NCBI GenBank assembly: GCA_963965975.1
Contig: OZ014422.1
Span: 744,001 to 808,000, forward strand
Source: Xestospongia bergquistia
Taxonomy: Eukaryota > Porifera > Demospongiae > Haplosclerida > Petrosiidae
Reading direction: 5' to 3'
DNA: 64,000 nt
Made by a program: the position numbers and the translations under genes. Below, one piece after another: positions 15,959-28,814 of the stretch; position 1 is the stretch's first letter, and every line of letters begins with the position of its first letter. The notes under the pieces are model-generated. The model ran no database searches. It saw nothing but the letters and a program-made list of their open reading frames with translations, and was not told the DNA's origin.

Positions 15959-18827
15959 TTATACAGTTGATGAAATATATGCCATTTGTAAGTCTGAATA
16001 TAAGTTCTCAGATACACTTAAATCTACGCCTAAAAGAGAAGCTTGTGGGTGGACTGCTCGATCTTCATCAGACCATTGTAACAAATTCAATTCATCACCT
16101 GACAAAAGAGCCTCAAGTTCTTCAAATGAAGGTCGTCTAGAGGTCTCTGGATTCCTAGATAAGGATCACAGATTGTTTAAATATTTAATGTTAAATAGAC
16201 AATCATTAACATTAATATTTTGTCAATAGGAAATCACAACTAACCAACAAGTTATCATCATTTTATAAATCATTCTAGGACATCCAGGAGGAGGTGGAAG
16301 TCGGTATCCATCTTCAACCTGGCGAAGAGTCTAAGGAAGTAGAGATTCTCCTTTAAAAATACTTAATAGTTAAAAAGACCTGTTGATTTGTTTGTTGAGA
16401 AAATGGCTTCTTTCCTAGGCTCCATATTTCAAAAACCAATACTCCATAACTCCATACATCACTAGCTGAGGAGTATTTACGAAAAGAGAGAGCCTACAAA
16501 ATTTAATGTTAATAATTAAATGGAACATCTCAATGGGTACCTCCGGTGCTGTCCATTTTATTGGGATTTTGCCACCTTTTGAGATGTAATAATCTTCGTC
16601 CATTAAATCCCGAGCAAGACCAAAATCCCCAACCTATTATAATGATAAATTTATGTACTATAATTTTCCTAATATTAATTTGTTTAATGATGTTAGTATT
16701 CTATTGGCAATGTCTGTTTATGTAATGAAAGGTCCCAAATTATCTCTTAATAAGAAGAATATCACCAAAAATTAATGTATTAAATATTTATATTCTAAAA
16801 TTATAACTGTGCTGTTTATATAAATGTATTTTGATAAATTGAATTAACTGATTAACTAAATTTATTATTATAATCAACTTTAGTGAATATCAACTTATGA
16901 AAGAACACGTCAACACACAAAGGGTTAAAATATACATTATATATAATCACAGATGAACTCTGTGATAGTATTTATGTGATAAGTATTTTCCAAGAAAGTT
17001 AAGATGTAAACTTATCTAAAAAGGGTTAATTATCCAATAAAGAAGCCCAAACTAATCTTTGTAATGTGGTTTTTAATAGAGTCAATATTTCAACAACATA
17101 GTAATAGTAGTAGTATTAGTAATAATAGTAGTATTAGTAATAATAGTAGTATTAGTAATAATAGTAGTATTAGTAATAATAGTAGTATTAGTAATAGTAG
17201 TAGTATTAGTAATAGTAGTAGTATTAGTAATAGTAGTAGTATTAGTAATAATAGTAGTATTAGTAATAATAGTAGTATTAGTAATAATAGTAGTATTAGT
17301 AATAATAGTAGTATTAGTAATAGTAGTAGTATTAGTAATAATAGTAGTATTAGTAATAATAGTAGTATTAGTAATAATAGTAGTATTAGTAATAGTAGTA
17401 GTATTAATAATAATAGTAGTATTAGTAATAATAGTAGTATTAGTAATAATAGTAGTATTAGTAATAGTAGTAGTATTAGTAATAATAGTAGTATTAGTAA
17501 TAATAGTAGTATTAGTAATAGTAGTAGTATTAGTAATAGTAGTAGTATTAGTAATAATAGTAGTATTAGTAATAATAGTAGTATTAGTAATAATAGTAGT
17601 ATTAGTAATAATAGTAGTATTAGTAATAGTAGTAGTATTAATAATAGTAGTAGTATTAGTAATAATAGTAGTATTAATAATAATAGTAGTATTAGTAATA
17701 ATAGTAGTATTAATAATAATAGTAGTATTAGTAATAGTAGTAGTATTAGTAATAATAGTAGTATTAATAATAATAGTAGTATTAGTAATAGTAGTAGTAT
17801 TAGTAATAATAGTAGTATTAGTAATAGTAGTAGTATTAGTAATAATAGTAGTATTAGTAATAATAGTAGTATTAGTAATAATAGTAGTATTAGTAATAAT
17901 AGTAGTATTATTAATAATAGTAGTATTAATAATAATAGTAGTATTAGTAATAATAGTATTATTAGTAATAATAATAGACAGTTGGACTATAATATGACTT
18001 GTTTACTATATTTTGGACATAAACTGTGACATGGACAATGATAGTTGTAAAGATAATCAACTATATATCTAGTTACTTCACTAGCTATAACAATTATATT
18101 AAATTAATAATCATTAAAATATAACAGAATTTTAGTTATTAATGTTTATTTTAACAAAACTATAATAAACCAAACAAGTCTGATTTTATAATAAATAAAA
18201 ACTATTTGTTTACTAAAACAACACTAGTGTGTTAGGTTAACAGATGAATAGAGATTAAATTAATTAATTACCTTACATGTGAGATCTTCACTTAACAATA
18301 TATTCCTAGCAGCCAGATCTCTATGAATGAAACATTTCTTTGACAGGTACTTCATACCTGAGGCAATCTGACGACAAAAACCGAGTAGGAGAGGAGGTAC
18401 TGTAAGATCAACATTGTTATCTGAAGATCTATTAATAAAACAAATGACATATTGTTACTGTGTTTCATATTACTCAGGTATTAATTTTTGCAAATAATTC
18501 TTCAGATCTCCATTAGTCATAAGTTCTAACACTAACATAATCTATTAAATTTAATAAATTAAATTTTAAACATTATTTCTAGATACTCTCACTGGTTCTC
18601 CGACAGTCACCACTCCATATAACTTGACAATATTAGGATGATGAAACTGACCCATAATGGCTGCCTCTTGTAGGAACTTAATCTTATCAGTTATTGAAGA
18701 GTTTGCTTTCAATGTCTTTGCTGCAATTGGTTCTGAGAATGATGAAGTTTCCCATAGACCCCTTAGAACAACCCCAAAATTACCAGTTCCCAAGGGTTCA
18801 GCAAGACTAGGAAAAAATTAAACTTTA

Positions 18828-18882
<55 letters not shown>

Positions 18883-20004
18883 TAGAAATCATCTGTATTA
18901 ACCTAATTACATCTCTGTCAATTGATAGTACTGAAAGTGACTCAATTTGGGCATAAAGTGTTTGTTCATCAGTAGCTGGAGTCATGTAATGTGTACTTAG
19001 AGCTGAAGGAGACTAAGAGAACAACAATAAGTATTAACAATAATGACATTAAAATAGATAATTAGAATTAAACAAGTGATATTTAATACTTCCATGTGGT
19101 ATATTGAGATTGGACTTACCGTGGCACTTTTTGGTGAATGGACTGAGGAAATGTCATTTAGAGGAAGAGGTGAACTTGATGTACTACCATACTGAGGAAA
19201 TAAAAATGACATATATATTGTTGCTATGGTCATTGTTACCTTGACTACAGGTTCACTATAAGGTGAAGCAATTCGCAGTGGCTATAAATAAAAGTCATAT
19301 TTAATATAATGCAAAATAAATTTGTTAATCAATACAGTATTCCCAGTAATTAACATACTGATGATGGTATATCTGATTTGGATTTCCTATTCTCAGGAAC
19401 AATCTCTGCAGCGCTAGCATAAGAATAGTCCTAAATATAATAAAAAGATAATATAATTATTATATATTTATTAAACAATGAATATTAATAAATTGTCACA
19501 CATTGGTGAAGTTTCAATGCCACTCAAACTTATGATGTGTAGTCAGTTTAGTTTCAATGTGTGTATGTGTATAAATCAATGCCAAAAATTTATAAACACA
19601 CACATACATACAATGTCTACTATATTCCTATATTAACTGTACATACTACATTAACTTTACTACTATACAAACTGTACTACTATACAAACTGTTAACATGT
19701 CAATGTAGTATAAGTTAATGTGAGGACTAGATAGCCAATTGTGTTGAGTTATACAATGTAAGTTTTGATATCATTTTCACATGGTTATTCTCACATAAAA
19801 ACTTCGTTAGGCATCATTAATCTTACTATATCTATAATAATATATGTCGTTAATAAAGCAAGTAATAATGACATACTTTGTTGACTTTACTATAGTAATT
19901 ATTAAATAATGCTTACTCTTGGACGTTCATCATCTAAATATGCATTACCACTTCTAATTTGATCAGGAAGAACATACGAATATTCAACAGAGATAACTCT
20001 CTAG

Positions 20005-20053
<49 letters not shown>

Positions 20054-20678
20054 ATATAGTCATTCATTTATTTCATATTCCATACTCTATTATCATATGG
20101 AGGAGTAGAAACAGGTTGTGGTTGAGTTGACTCGGTTAATGGTATAGTTTCTCCAGCTATTACATCTACCAATGGCTCAGCACGTCCTACGACAGCAACT
20201 CCATTATCTCCTGAAGAAAGAGCATGAGAACACATCTGATAAATCCTCTCTGCCATCCAATTATTTATTCATTTATTTTTACCATTATAACCTGGGTTAG
20301 GTACATCTAATACTCTGAATTTTGGCATATTTTGGAGCAAAGTCATTTTTTTTCTTTTTCTATTGTGTTTAACACATATCAACACGCAACAACCACAGCA
20401 CAACAGAACTAAGCATATCAAGACCATGCTTCCAATTCCAATACCGATAGTAGCAGACAAAGAGAGAAGCTACATTGAAAAAGAATGTTATATATATACT
20501 TATAACATGAGGAGTTATGTAATCTTATAATGATAGTAATAACTTTTTTTATTTTTCTTTTGACTTAGAATAATCATTGCATGCTTTTAATAAAGATATA
20601 AATATAACTTACAGATGTAGAGGGTGAAATATCTCCAGATGGAGAGGGTGAAATATTTCCAGATCCACTCTCGTTCAT
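15959..20678 (-). CDS. Receptor E: membrane tyrosine kinase with almost no ectodomain
   Basis: Tyrosine kinase with a tiny extracellular part. The first coding exon (20678 to about 20622) encodes about 19 Ser/Pro/Gly-rich residues from MNESGSG; upstream frames are closed, so no signal peptide is missed. The next exon holds the helix ([20 protein letters not shown]), basic KHNRKRKKM and an exon end NPGYNG. Positive charge after the helix suggests an N-out topology. Six short cytoplasmic exons follow with motifs PPYDNR, VEYSYV, AYLDDE, DYSYAS, SPYSEP and TLYAQI. Kinase exons (18806 to 15959) show [25 protein letters not shown] and KWTAPE, so catalysis looks intact. The tail carries ASLLGVDL and LYSDLQ, then stops at 15959. 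The intron between the HRDLAARN and DFG exons is about 1.6 kb and contains an 18-base repeat array. The Cys-rich end of the helix could be palmitoylated (inference). Confidence 0.8.
17098..17985. repeat. 18-base tandem array in a kinase intron
   Basis: About 49 copies of an 18-base unit (AGTAATAATAGTAGTATT with AAT/AGT substitutions) in the receptor E intron between the HRDLAARN and DFG exons. All six-base steps are multiples of three, so one plus-strand frame stays open for 321 codons of Ser/Asn/Ile repeats. That frame is a by-product and is not annotated as a gene. Confidence 0.95.
18830..18881. repeat. (GA)n tract, (CT)n in sense of receptor E
   Basis: Pure dinucleotide run in the intron just upstream of the first kinase exon of receptor E (acceptor near 18807). 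In the transcript it reads CU and could extend the polypyrimidine tract. Confidence 0.95.
20009..20050. repeat. (GA)n tract, (CT)n in sense of receptor E
   Basis: Pure dinucleotide run ending about six bases before a minus-strand 3' splice site (CATTCTAG) of receptor E. It reads CU in the transcript. Confidence 0.95.
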
Positions 20679-21433
20679 GCTGTCAAACTGCTAAGAGAAA
20701 ATATTCAACATAAACATTATCTAGGGCTAGCTAGCTAGTTAACATCTGAACTAATATTATTCAATTAAAGTAACGTCATTCGTTATCTATACAATTTGTA
20801 TTAAAATAAATCTATTATAGTCCACTATTGAATTATAACTTAACTGGTCGTAAGTTACAAACATACCTTCCTCTAGATATCGTACTACACAGAGCCCATA
20901 AAAGACGAGAGAGTAAATTATACACTTTAGCCAATGTTGTTTTTATGAAACCCCCACACTATCCGCAACTATGTAACGTTATATGGCATCTTTATACAAT
21001 ATAAACTATAAATTTATATTAATTATTTCTATATAATATAATATTATGTGTACACTGTTCACAAAGAAAGTGAAAATTACAATAGTTGTCTAATTAGTAA
21101 TAAAAAGCATGAACCTGTGTATACACTACAACTACATGATGACTTTAATAGAAATAAGAACTGTCTATAGAACTTGTGGCAATAATAAGTTTGAGTGCAT
21201 GGAAACAAAACTAAGATAAATAAAACTATTGAGAGCATACAGTATGTACTGAATACTTATAAAATAAACTCAACTTGCTCTGTTATGTACAAATATTAGT
21301 ATACATAACAAGAAAGTGAGTACGAGAGAGAGAGAGAGCGAGATCGAGATCGAGTGAGTAGCAGCAAGGATAGACCTTTTCACAAAGTGACTATCGTTAC
21401 TAAGATTATAATACAAAAGAGAGGTGGGTGGAG
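20679..21433. promoter_or_regulatory. 5' region of receptor E and 3' end of the zinc-ribbon gene
   Basis: A probable non-coding first exon of receptor E ends at a GTATGT donor at about 20866 and is spliced to the exon carrying the start codon (acceptor TTAGCAG). The rest is AT-rich and probably holds the promoter and the 3' untranslated region of the next gene, including a short GA run near 21317. No further gene was seen. Confidence 0.5.
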
Positions 21434-21647
21434 CTATGATAATAAGGGAAGTAGCTGAGAGCTATCAACAAGTGAGTCTAACTCATGAAGTGATTGAGAC
21501 ATGACTCGACTAAGACGAACTATTTCAGCCATATGAGTGTGGTTTGATACTGTGAGGAAACTGATTTCATCAGTGAGAGTTTGACACAAATCACGGCCAC
21601 CAAGGAGGGTTTTTTGTAGTAAGTTAAGTTCCAGTGAAAGAGCTGAG

Positions 21648-21720
<73 letters not shown>

Positions 21721-23266
21721 GTGTAAATAGCTAACACAATAATATGCAGTTTACTATGAATTTCCTCTTCTGTTTCTTTGATTTGATTTTCAAATCCCTG
21801 TTGAGATTTGCCTAGAAGTGTCTCCATATCTGTTGGCTTAATAAGTTCAAGTAAGGTCTGCATACTGCTAGCTAACTCTGACACTAAATGAACACAACAC
21901 AATTCAGTCATCTGGGAGGAGGTACTGGCATGATATCAACTACCTTGACTAGCCTCATCTTCTGGAACTATTCCTGGAGAGTTAGTACTGCTAGTAAAAG
22001 CAGGATAAAATGTTCGATTGTGGTATACAGTGAGTTGCTGTGGAGATGTGCGCGATCTCTCTATACTCTGAGAAACAATAGATTAGTTATAAACTATATT
22101 AATTGAGATAATAACCACCTTGTATTGTGGATCACTGTTGTCACTACCGATATGCAGTGGTATTCCAAAATCATCCATTAACCGTTGTACGTCACGTAGT
22201 CTTATCAAACGACCAGGGGCACCTCTCATTGAGATAACACCAGCTGCTCTGAGAAGATTAGTTTGTTGACTTGTTGGAATCTGAGTCTCTATGAGCAGTT
22301 TCTTAATAACAGTAGAAAGATGACTACGATTGACCTAAAGGGTATTCATATTATTAACAAAATAAATCTAATGTATGTTAAGTACCTCAGGAAAGTATCG
22401 TCTCCATATCTCTAAGAGACACAAGAAATGGTCTCCATTCCAAGATCTTAACATTGATAGTGACTGACCATCACTACAATTGACTTCATGAAGTGTTGAT
22501 TCAAATCCTATTACAATAAAACAATACCAGATTATTATAAAGACAAAAGAATTGAAACCAATAAAATCATTGTATTATTACTCGTCATGTGGTGTGGTAG
22601 TCTTCTTACCATTCTCTTTGTCTTCTCCAATGAAGCTACTCACAAGAGGGACTCCACTGAAAGATGTTGTGGGAAGAGATGATGGCAATAATTGTGAGGA
22701 TACAGTTCCTCCAGTAGTTTGAGGAGATGAAGGACTCTGAAAGGAAAGAAAAAGAAAAAAATCTCTAAATAATAAAAGTAATCCCCATTACTAGAAGTAA
22801 ATTCATGTTAAATAAAGGTTTGATTATTTGAAGGCCTAACTAAACAACTGTCCTAATTAAAGGGTTTTCCTCTTTTATAGGGTTAGTATAAAGTATGATA
22901 TAATATTGGTATCTTTATAGACAGGTTTACATTATAAAGTGTCCTCATAGGACATACCAATGGAGTACTGTGGACACTAACAGTCTCCAAATGTTGATGG
23001 ACTTCTTCTGGTACTGGTTCCTCCAAGGCATCCATCAATGCAAAAAGATCTTCAGAAGAGATAAGCTTACAGATAGGAGACCTAAACAAGTGTCACTTGT
23101 GACTTACACAAATAATATTTTTCTTTACCTGTTTGGATGGAGACCAAGAGCTTGAAGTTTCTTTAAAAGACAAGTGTCTCCTTGTTCCAGAGGTAAATCA
23201 AGATTTTTAACCATTTCAAACACATCTGATTTGCTATGAAAACGTATCACTTTAACACATAGTTCC

Positions 23267-23312
<46 letters not shown>

Positions 23313-26300
23313 ATAGAGAGAATAGTAGTAGTACAGTGTCAAGAGTATATTGAGGTATCATTACTTGTAGACAAAACTTTGGTGTTCCATTAGAAGTAAT
23401 AAGTAGGGCCAGATCAGCATCATTCCATGGAATTTTACCATAATGATAACCTAATTGTTGTCATGACAACATAATATACATCATGACATTGTTACATACC
23501 AAGATGTCGCTCTTTATCACCTTTCTTTTTCTTTTCATGTTGAAACTCTTCTGGTGTCTCATTAAATGTATACTCAGGGCTATCTCCCTCAGCTGTGGTT
23601 CCATGAAGGTTCACAGTATGTCTAGGAGGTGAGGTTGTTGAGGAGACAGCAACATGAACACGACGACGCTTTTTAACACCAAATTTGAAATCAAATTTAG
23701 CAGAGCGTAATTCTGTACCCTCTATTTGATCTTTTGGGTCTATTAGAGAGGTACATTGAATCAATATGAATTTGAAATTCACTATGACATCATTATGACA
23801 ATAATTTATAATGACACCATTATTACAACATTTTATAATGACATCATCATGACATAATAATTGACTCACCAGTGACATCCTTGGGCAAGGCAGTAGGCGC
23901 TTTATCCAGTGGTTGGTTACATTTAAAACAAGATGCCATTCTTGCCAAATTAATATGTCCACATACAATACAAACACGACGACCAAAAGTGAACACACCA
24001 AACAATTTCCCACAATTTCTACACTTTTTTGCTTTACATAAAACCATGATACCACAATTAGGACATGGTTTCTTTCGACCTCCTCCACTGAGTTGCCTTA
24101 ATGAAAGAAGAGAGAGTAAATGTATAATATCAATATGACATGTTTTCTACATACTTGTGTGCTGAGTTGTCAGGTGATACTGATCTAGATCTCATAGATA
24201 AAAGGGGAGGTGGTTTCTTTTTGGTACGGCTAGATTTCTTCTCTGTATCAATTTTTATCTCTTCTTGCTGATCTGTTCTTTCGTCTTCTGAAATATGAGT
24301 TGAAGAATCTTTTTGTGTACGTTCTTGGTGAGAGAGAAACTTGTGATAAGTTCTGAGTAAGAGAGAGAGAGAGAGGAGGAAGCAACATGACAACACAGTC
24401 ATACAACAACTTACTGTTTGCGTGTTGTCTTCTTTTTAGACTGTGACTCCACAAAGTAACATTGTGGTACTTTATGATGAAGAATGTCAGGATTAGACAC
24501 AAATGACAAAGGATCTTCCTGACTTAAATCAACAACTATAAATATAAAACAAACAGGATACTTATTAATTATAATAAATATTAAAATTAATAAAACTATA
24601 TTAATAGAACTGTACTATTAGTGTAATAGTGACCTTTGCGTCCTTTAGTACTGAAAGTATTATCGACCAGCTGGTCCAATATGGGAGGCACTTCAATCTC
24701 ATGTGATTGACACAAATATTTAACTGACTCAGCATCAAGTAGACGACACATATGACAGGTGTCTGGTAAACCTCCCACGCGCTTCAAAACATGGATCTGT
24801 CAAGGATCATTAATAAAGTATTACCATAGAGACTTTCAATGAATATTTAAATGACAGTGTATAGAGTGTGTCGTAATTCTACTCACCCAGTGAAGTGGAG
24901 GACGATGTGTCTTCACTTTGAACTTGTAAGTAAAAGCGTGTACAGTACGAGGAGGATAACCACTGAATAATTTATTACGTAACTCATATATAGAAAAAGA
25001 TGGAGGTAAGTTTCCTGGATCATCTTCTCCTTCTATAAAAATGAAAACAATATTATATATTACATTGATATCATAATCGTCTCTTATTAAAATAAAATGA
25101 CTGTCTACTACCTTCAATACTAGTATTGTTATCTTGACTTTTTTGACTGCTATCAAAATCATCAGTTACCACCTGATCTTCTTTCTCAAGTTCGTTAACC
25201 ACGTCTGATAACTTGATCTTTCCTTTTGTTTTCTTTCTTTTTTTAGGTTTCATCTCTTTTACGTCTTCATTGTGTTCTTCTATGTCAGCGGAGTCCTCGT
25301 AGATCCTTTTACGACTACTTCTTAATATTCTAGTCTCTCCTGGAGCTGGCGTGGTCACATCTCTCTCTACACTCCCCTGAGTGGAACTGATTGGTGTAAC
25401 TATGGCAACGATATATTAGAGTTAAGATGGTGAATGAATTCAGTCTTACTTGGGGCAGTAGTTTCTGTGGGCATGGTCTGAGTGTGACTTGGTATAGGAA
25501 GAAGAAGGGTCATCCGATATTCTCCCCACTCCAGTTGATGAACAGTAAGATCTATAACAATAGGAGCACAATTTAAAAAAACAATTTTAAGATATAGTAC
25601 AATAATAATATAACATGTGGAAGCTTCTAGTAGATAAATGGAGTATTATAGTATATGATAGAATACTTTAGTGTATTTTGGACCTACACTTTATCATTTG
25701 GAAGGTTTAAGGATAAAATCATGTATTAAGTTTTCATGACAAATATGAGTAATTTAGTGATCTTTATAAAATGTTAATACCTTTCATTTTGATACTGTAG
25801 AGAATATTTTTTTGATGATGTCTTTCTCCTTCTATTAAATAAAAAATAAATAATTTATTATTATTATTATTAAATTATTATTAAATTGAAATTTGCTCTA
25901 ATTACAAAGTTTACATTTTATTATGTTACATCATCTGTCTCTAAAATATTTGACAGATAGTTCACATTTTATAAGTCAAAGAAGTTTTATCAAACTAACA
26001 TAATCAGCACTTACCATTATCATTATCATGACAAATTTTCTTATCCTTTTTGTTTTCTTGCAATAAATCTTCATCTTCAGTTTGCGAAGTACTCTCCAAA
26101 TCTTTCTCTTTTCTCTTTGACTTCTTTTTCTTTTTAATTTTGCTGTTATCCGAATGTTTATCATGTTTGTTATGACGTCCTTTCTCTCTCTCCTTTTCTC
26201 TTTCTTTCTTTTTCTTTTTCTTCTTCTTTTTAAGCACTGCATGGCTATCACCTCCTTCTATAGCCCCTTCTTCAGTTGCAAGAGATTTTGAAAGTGATAC

Positions 26301-28814
26301 CAGTTCTAGTTTCTGTTTTCGTTTAGAATGTTTTGAAGGGATTTTCCCTTCACTTAATCCACTAGTTTCCTCTTTCCCTGTTTTCTCAGAATTAATAACA
26401 GCTCTTTCATCTTCTTCTTCAGTATTTGTCAAAACAGGCTCATCTTCAGTACTTACCAAAGGCGGTATATCTTCTTCAGTATCTTCTTCAGTATTAAACA
26501 TTGTCTTCTCTTCTTCTTCAGTATTAGACATTGTCTTCTCTTCTTCTTCTTCAGTATTAGACATTGTCTTCTTCTCTTCATCTGTATTAAACATTGTCTT
26601 CTCTTCTTCAGTAGCCATAGTAGTCTCTTCATGATCTGGTATTATTGTTGGTTGATCTTCATCTTCTCCTTTCGTAAACTCACCATCTTTAACAACATGA
26701 TATAATTCATCAATAGATGCCATTGTCTTTGACTTTGAACAAGTGGATTTATTGCCCTCCTCAGTCTTTTCGTTCCTTAGTTTAACTGGATCTACTATCA
26801 CTGGTCTATGGGTAACAGACTGTGGAGGATAGTCATGTGATTGTTGATTGTTCTCGGTCAAGTGTGTCACTGGTATGAGAGGAGGAATAGAAGAAGGAGG
26901 ATTTGCGAATGAGGGTAGATGGTGAGGTGGGTGTGGTCTATGTGGCAAGAACATGTTATTTCCGAGTAGACTTTGATGAGACATAACAAGAGGAGATGAT
27001 GTCATTGGTGTTATAAGTGGAGGAGGTGGTGGAATACTGGATTGGGCATAAATGGGCGGGGCATAAGAAGACACATATCCACCACAGAAGAGAGTACCAC
27101 GAGAACGGTCAATTGAGCGAATAGAATTAATGGTGGGATCATGGGGTTTGGTAGTTGTGGGAACCAAAGGTGGCACTAGGGCAAGAGGAGGTGGTTCTGG
27201 GGTAGCAGATGATGCCCGAGTGTCAATGGGATAGCCAAGAGTGTTGCTAGCAGCTGTAGAAGCATAAAAAGGTGGAGCTGAGTGTCTGGACGATGATGCT
27301 TCATAAGATATAAGTTTGTGATGAGGTTGAAGTGGAGTTAAGGACACTTCAGATGAAAGAGAAGGAGGTGTGTCAGGTCTTTTATCAAAAGATTTCAAAG
27401 GGCTATTTGTGAGAGAAGGAGGTGTGATTGGTCTCTCTGAATGACTTAGTGTTGATGTAGTAGGTAAATCCTTGTTAGGTACCACCTCTGATTTCTTGGA
27501 TTTTCCTTTAGCTCCTTTGGGAACATTTTTACCTCGTTTAGTTTGCTTAGGTACAGTTTTACGTCCACTCTGAGGTGATATTTCAGGTGGTATCATAATA
27601 CGTGCTGATATCTTCTGTGCATATTCCAACAAAGGAGATGACACGTTATCGCTAGGTGGTTGGGGTGGTAAACTATACGAAAGTTGCAGGTGTTGTTGCT
27701 GAGTAACAGATGCAGTACTGTCTTCAGATGTACCGTTTTCTTCGTCAAAGTGAGCTCTTTTTGAAGATATAGCCTCGTCTGAGCCGAGCAATTTACGTTT
27801 TAAAAGTTTCTTTAATTCTAATTCTGTAGATGTCCCTTGTTTAGTAGGAATATTTAGGTCATCTGTAGCACTATGAACTGGTGTCATTTCCTCATTGTCT
27901 GTAGGTTGAGACGTAGCTGGACTAGATAAACTTCGCTGAAAAGAGACAGACGAACTATGCTCTTTTGAGTTTAGAGAACCATACCCAACAGCTGGCATTG
28001 ACGATGGTACCTCCTCTGTCTCCTTGCTTTCTCCTAGATTCATCATGGTGTTCAGAGGAGTGGTCATCGTTGTTTCAGATGTCAATGATGAATTTTTTTC
28101 AAAACAAGGTGTTCCATGATCCACTGATCTGTCTGTTCTCTCGACATCAAAAGGAAATTGACAATTTTCACAATGTGTCAATTTACTAGTTTTAGGAGTA
28201 CAGTTACATTTGGGACAAGGTTGCATTCGAAATCTCTGTGCAACAACACTGGAGAAAAATTGTCCACAAGTGTGACATTTCTTGGCTCTACTGACTGGAG
28301 CTTGTGTACCACAATTACTGCATATCTTCAATGGAGTCGGCACCTTCTTAGCTCCTCTACCAAATCCAATACTGTTCCCTTTCTTCCTTATCTTCCCTCT
28401 ATCTAACTGCTCCAACAACTTCTGTCCAACAGGTTGATATAGATCATCAGTTGATGGAGTATCTGGTAAAGAGCTGGTATTATTGAACAGCTTTTCTGTA
28501 GCACTGTCATCAAATCTCTTTCTTACTTCATCTGATTGATTTGTCAAACTTTTGTTTGATGACAATGGAGAAAAGCTATCTTCAATTGTATTCTCTAACA
28601 GCGAGGCACTAGTAGAACAACTGTCGCTTAAATCGTTGGTTACAGCCTCTGATATGCTCCTATTTTCATCTTCTGTTTTCTTTTTTCCACGTGATTTTCT
28701 CTTTTTAACAGGCATTTTATATGTATCTCCTTCCACTTCATTTTGAGGAGATGTACTGGACGTTGTTTTCGATTGTCTTCCTCCTTTACGAGGAGATGAA
28801 CGAACTCTGTGCAT
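21434..28814 (-). CDS. Large nuclear-type protein with zinc ribbons and possible SKI/DACH-like domains
   Basis: Unrecognised multi-exon gene. The first coding exon (28814-26016) starts MHRVRSSPRK after a 5' untranslated splice and encodes over 900 residues. They include a double zinc ribbon (CSNCG, CHTCG, CPKC, CENC), Pro/Ser-rich linkers, Glu/Thr repeats (KTMSNTEEEE type) and long Lys/Arg-rich tracts near the exon end. About a dozen further exons follow. One has a second zinc-ribbon pair near 24100-23875 (CPNCG, CRNCG, CIVCG, CFKC). Others near 24780-24630, 23250-23040 and 22440-22140 share a pattern of LxxLG/LRAAG followed by CKLIS or RLIRLRDV and L(M/D)D, which resembles SKI/DACH folds. 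The C terminus (LLGGRDLC to LLPLLS) looks helical and ends at 21434. A nuclear, DNA- or chromatin-linked role is inferred. The possibility that this is two genes cannot be excluded without transcripts. Confidence 0.6.
21652..21718. repeat. (GA)n tract, (CT)n in sense of the zinc-ribbon gene
   Basis: Pure run directly upstream of the last 3' splice site (CCCCTCAG in sense) of the zinc-ribbon gene. Confidence 0.95.
23272..23311. repeat. (GT)n(GA)n compound microsatellite in intron
   Basis: In the sense of the minus-strand zinc-ribbon gene it reads (CT)n(CA)n and runs into the likely acceptor CACAAG before the exon encoding ELCVKVIRF. Confidence 0.85.

Noticed and set aside
17064-18029. 321-codon plus-strand open frame of Ser/Asn/Ile repeats
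   Set aside because: It is the translation of an 18-base tandem array in an intron of receptor E on the other strand; no domain, no non-repeat sequence and no neighbouring exons.
24000-24060. Plus-strand frame overlapping the second zinc-ribbon pair (23872-24138)
   Set aside because: The minus-strand frame has the CxxC zinc-ribbon pattern and fits the surrounding exons; the plus frame is its shadow.
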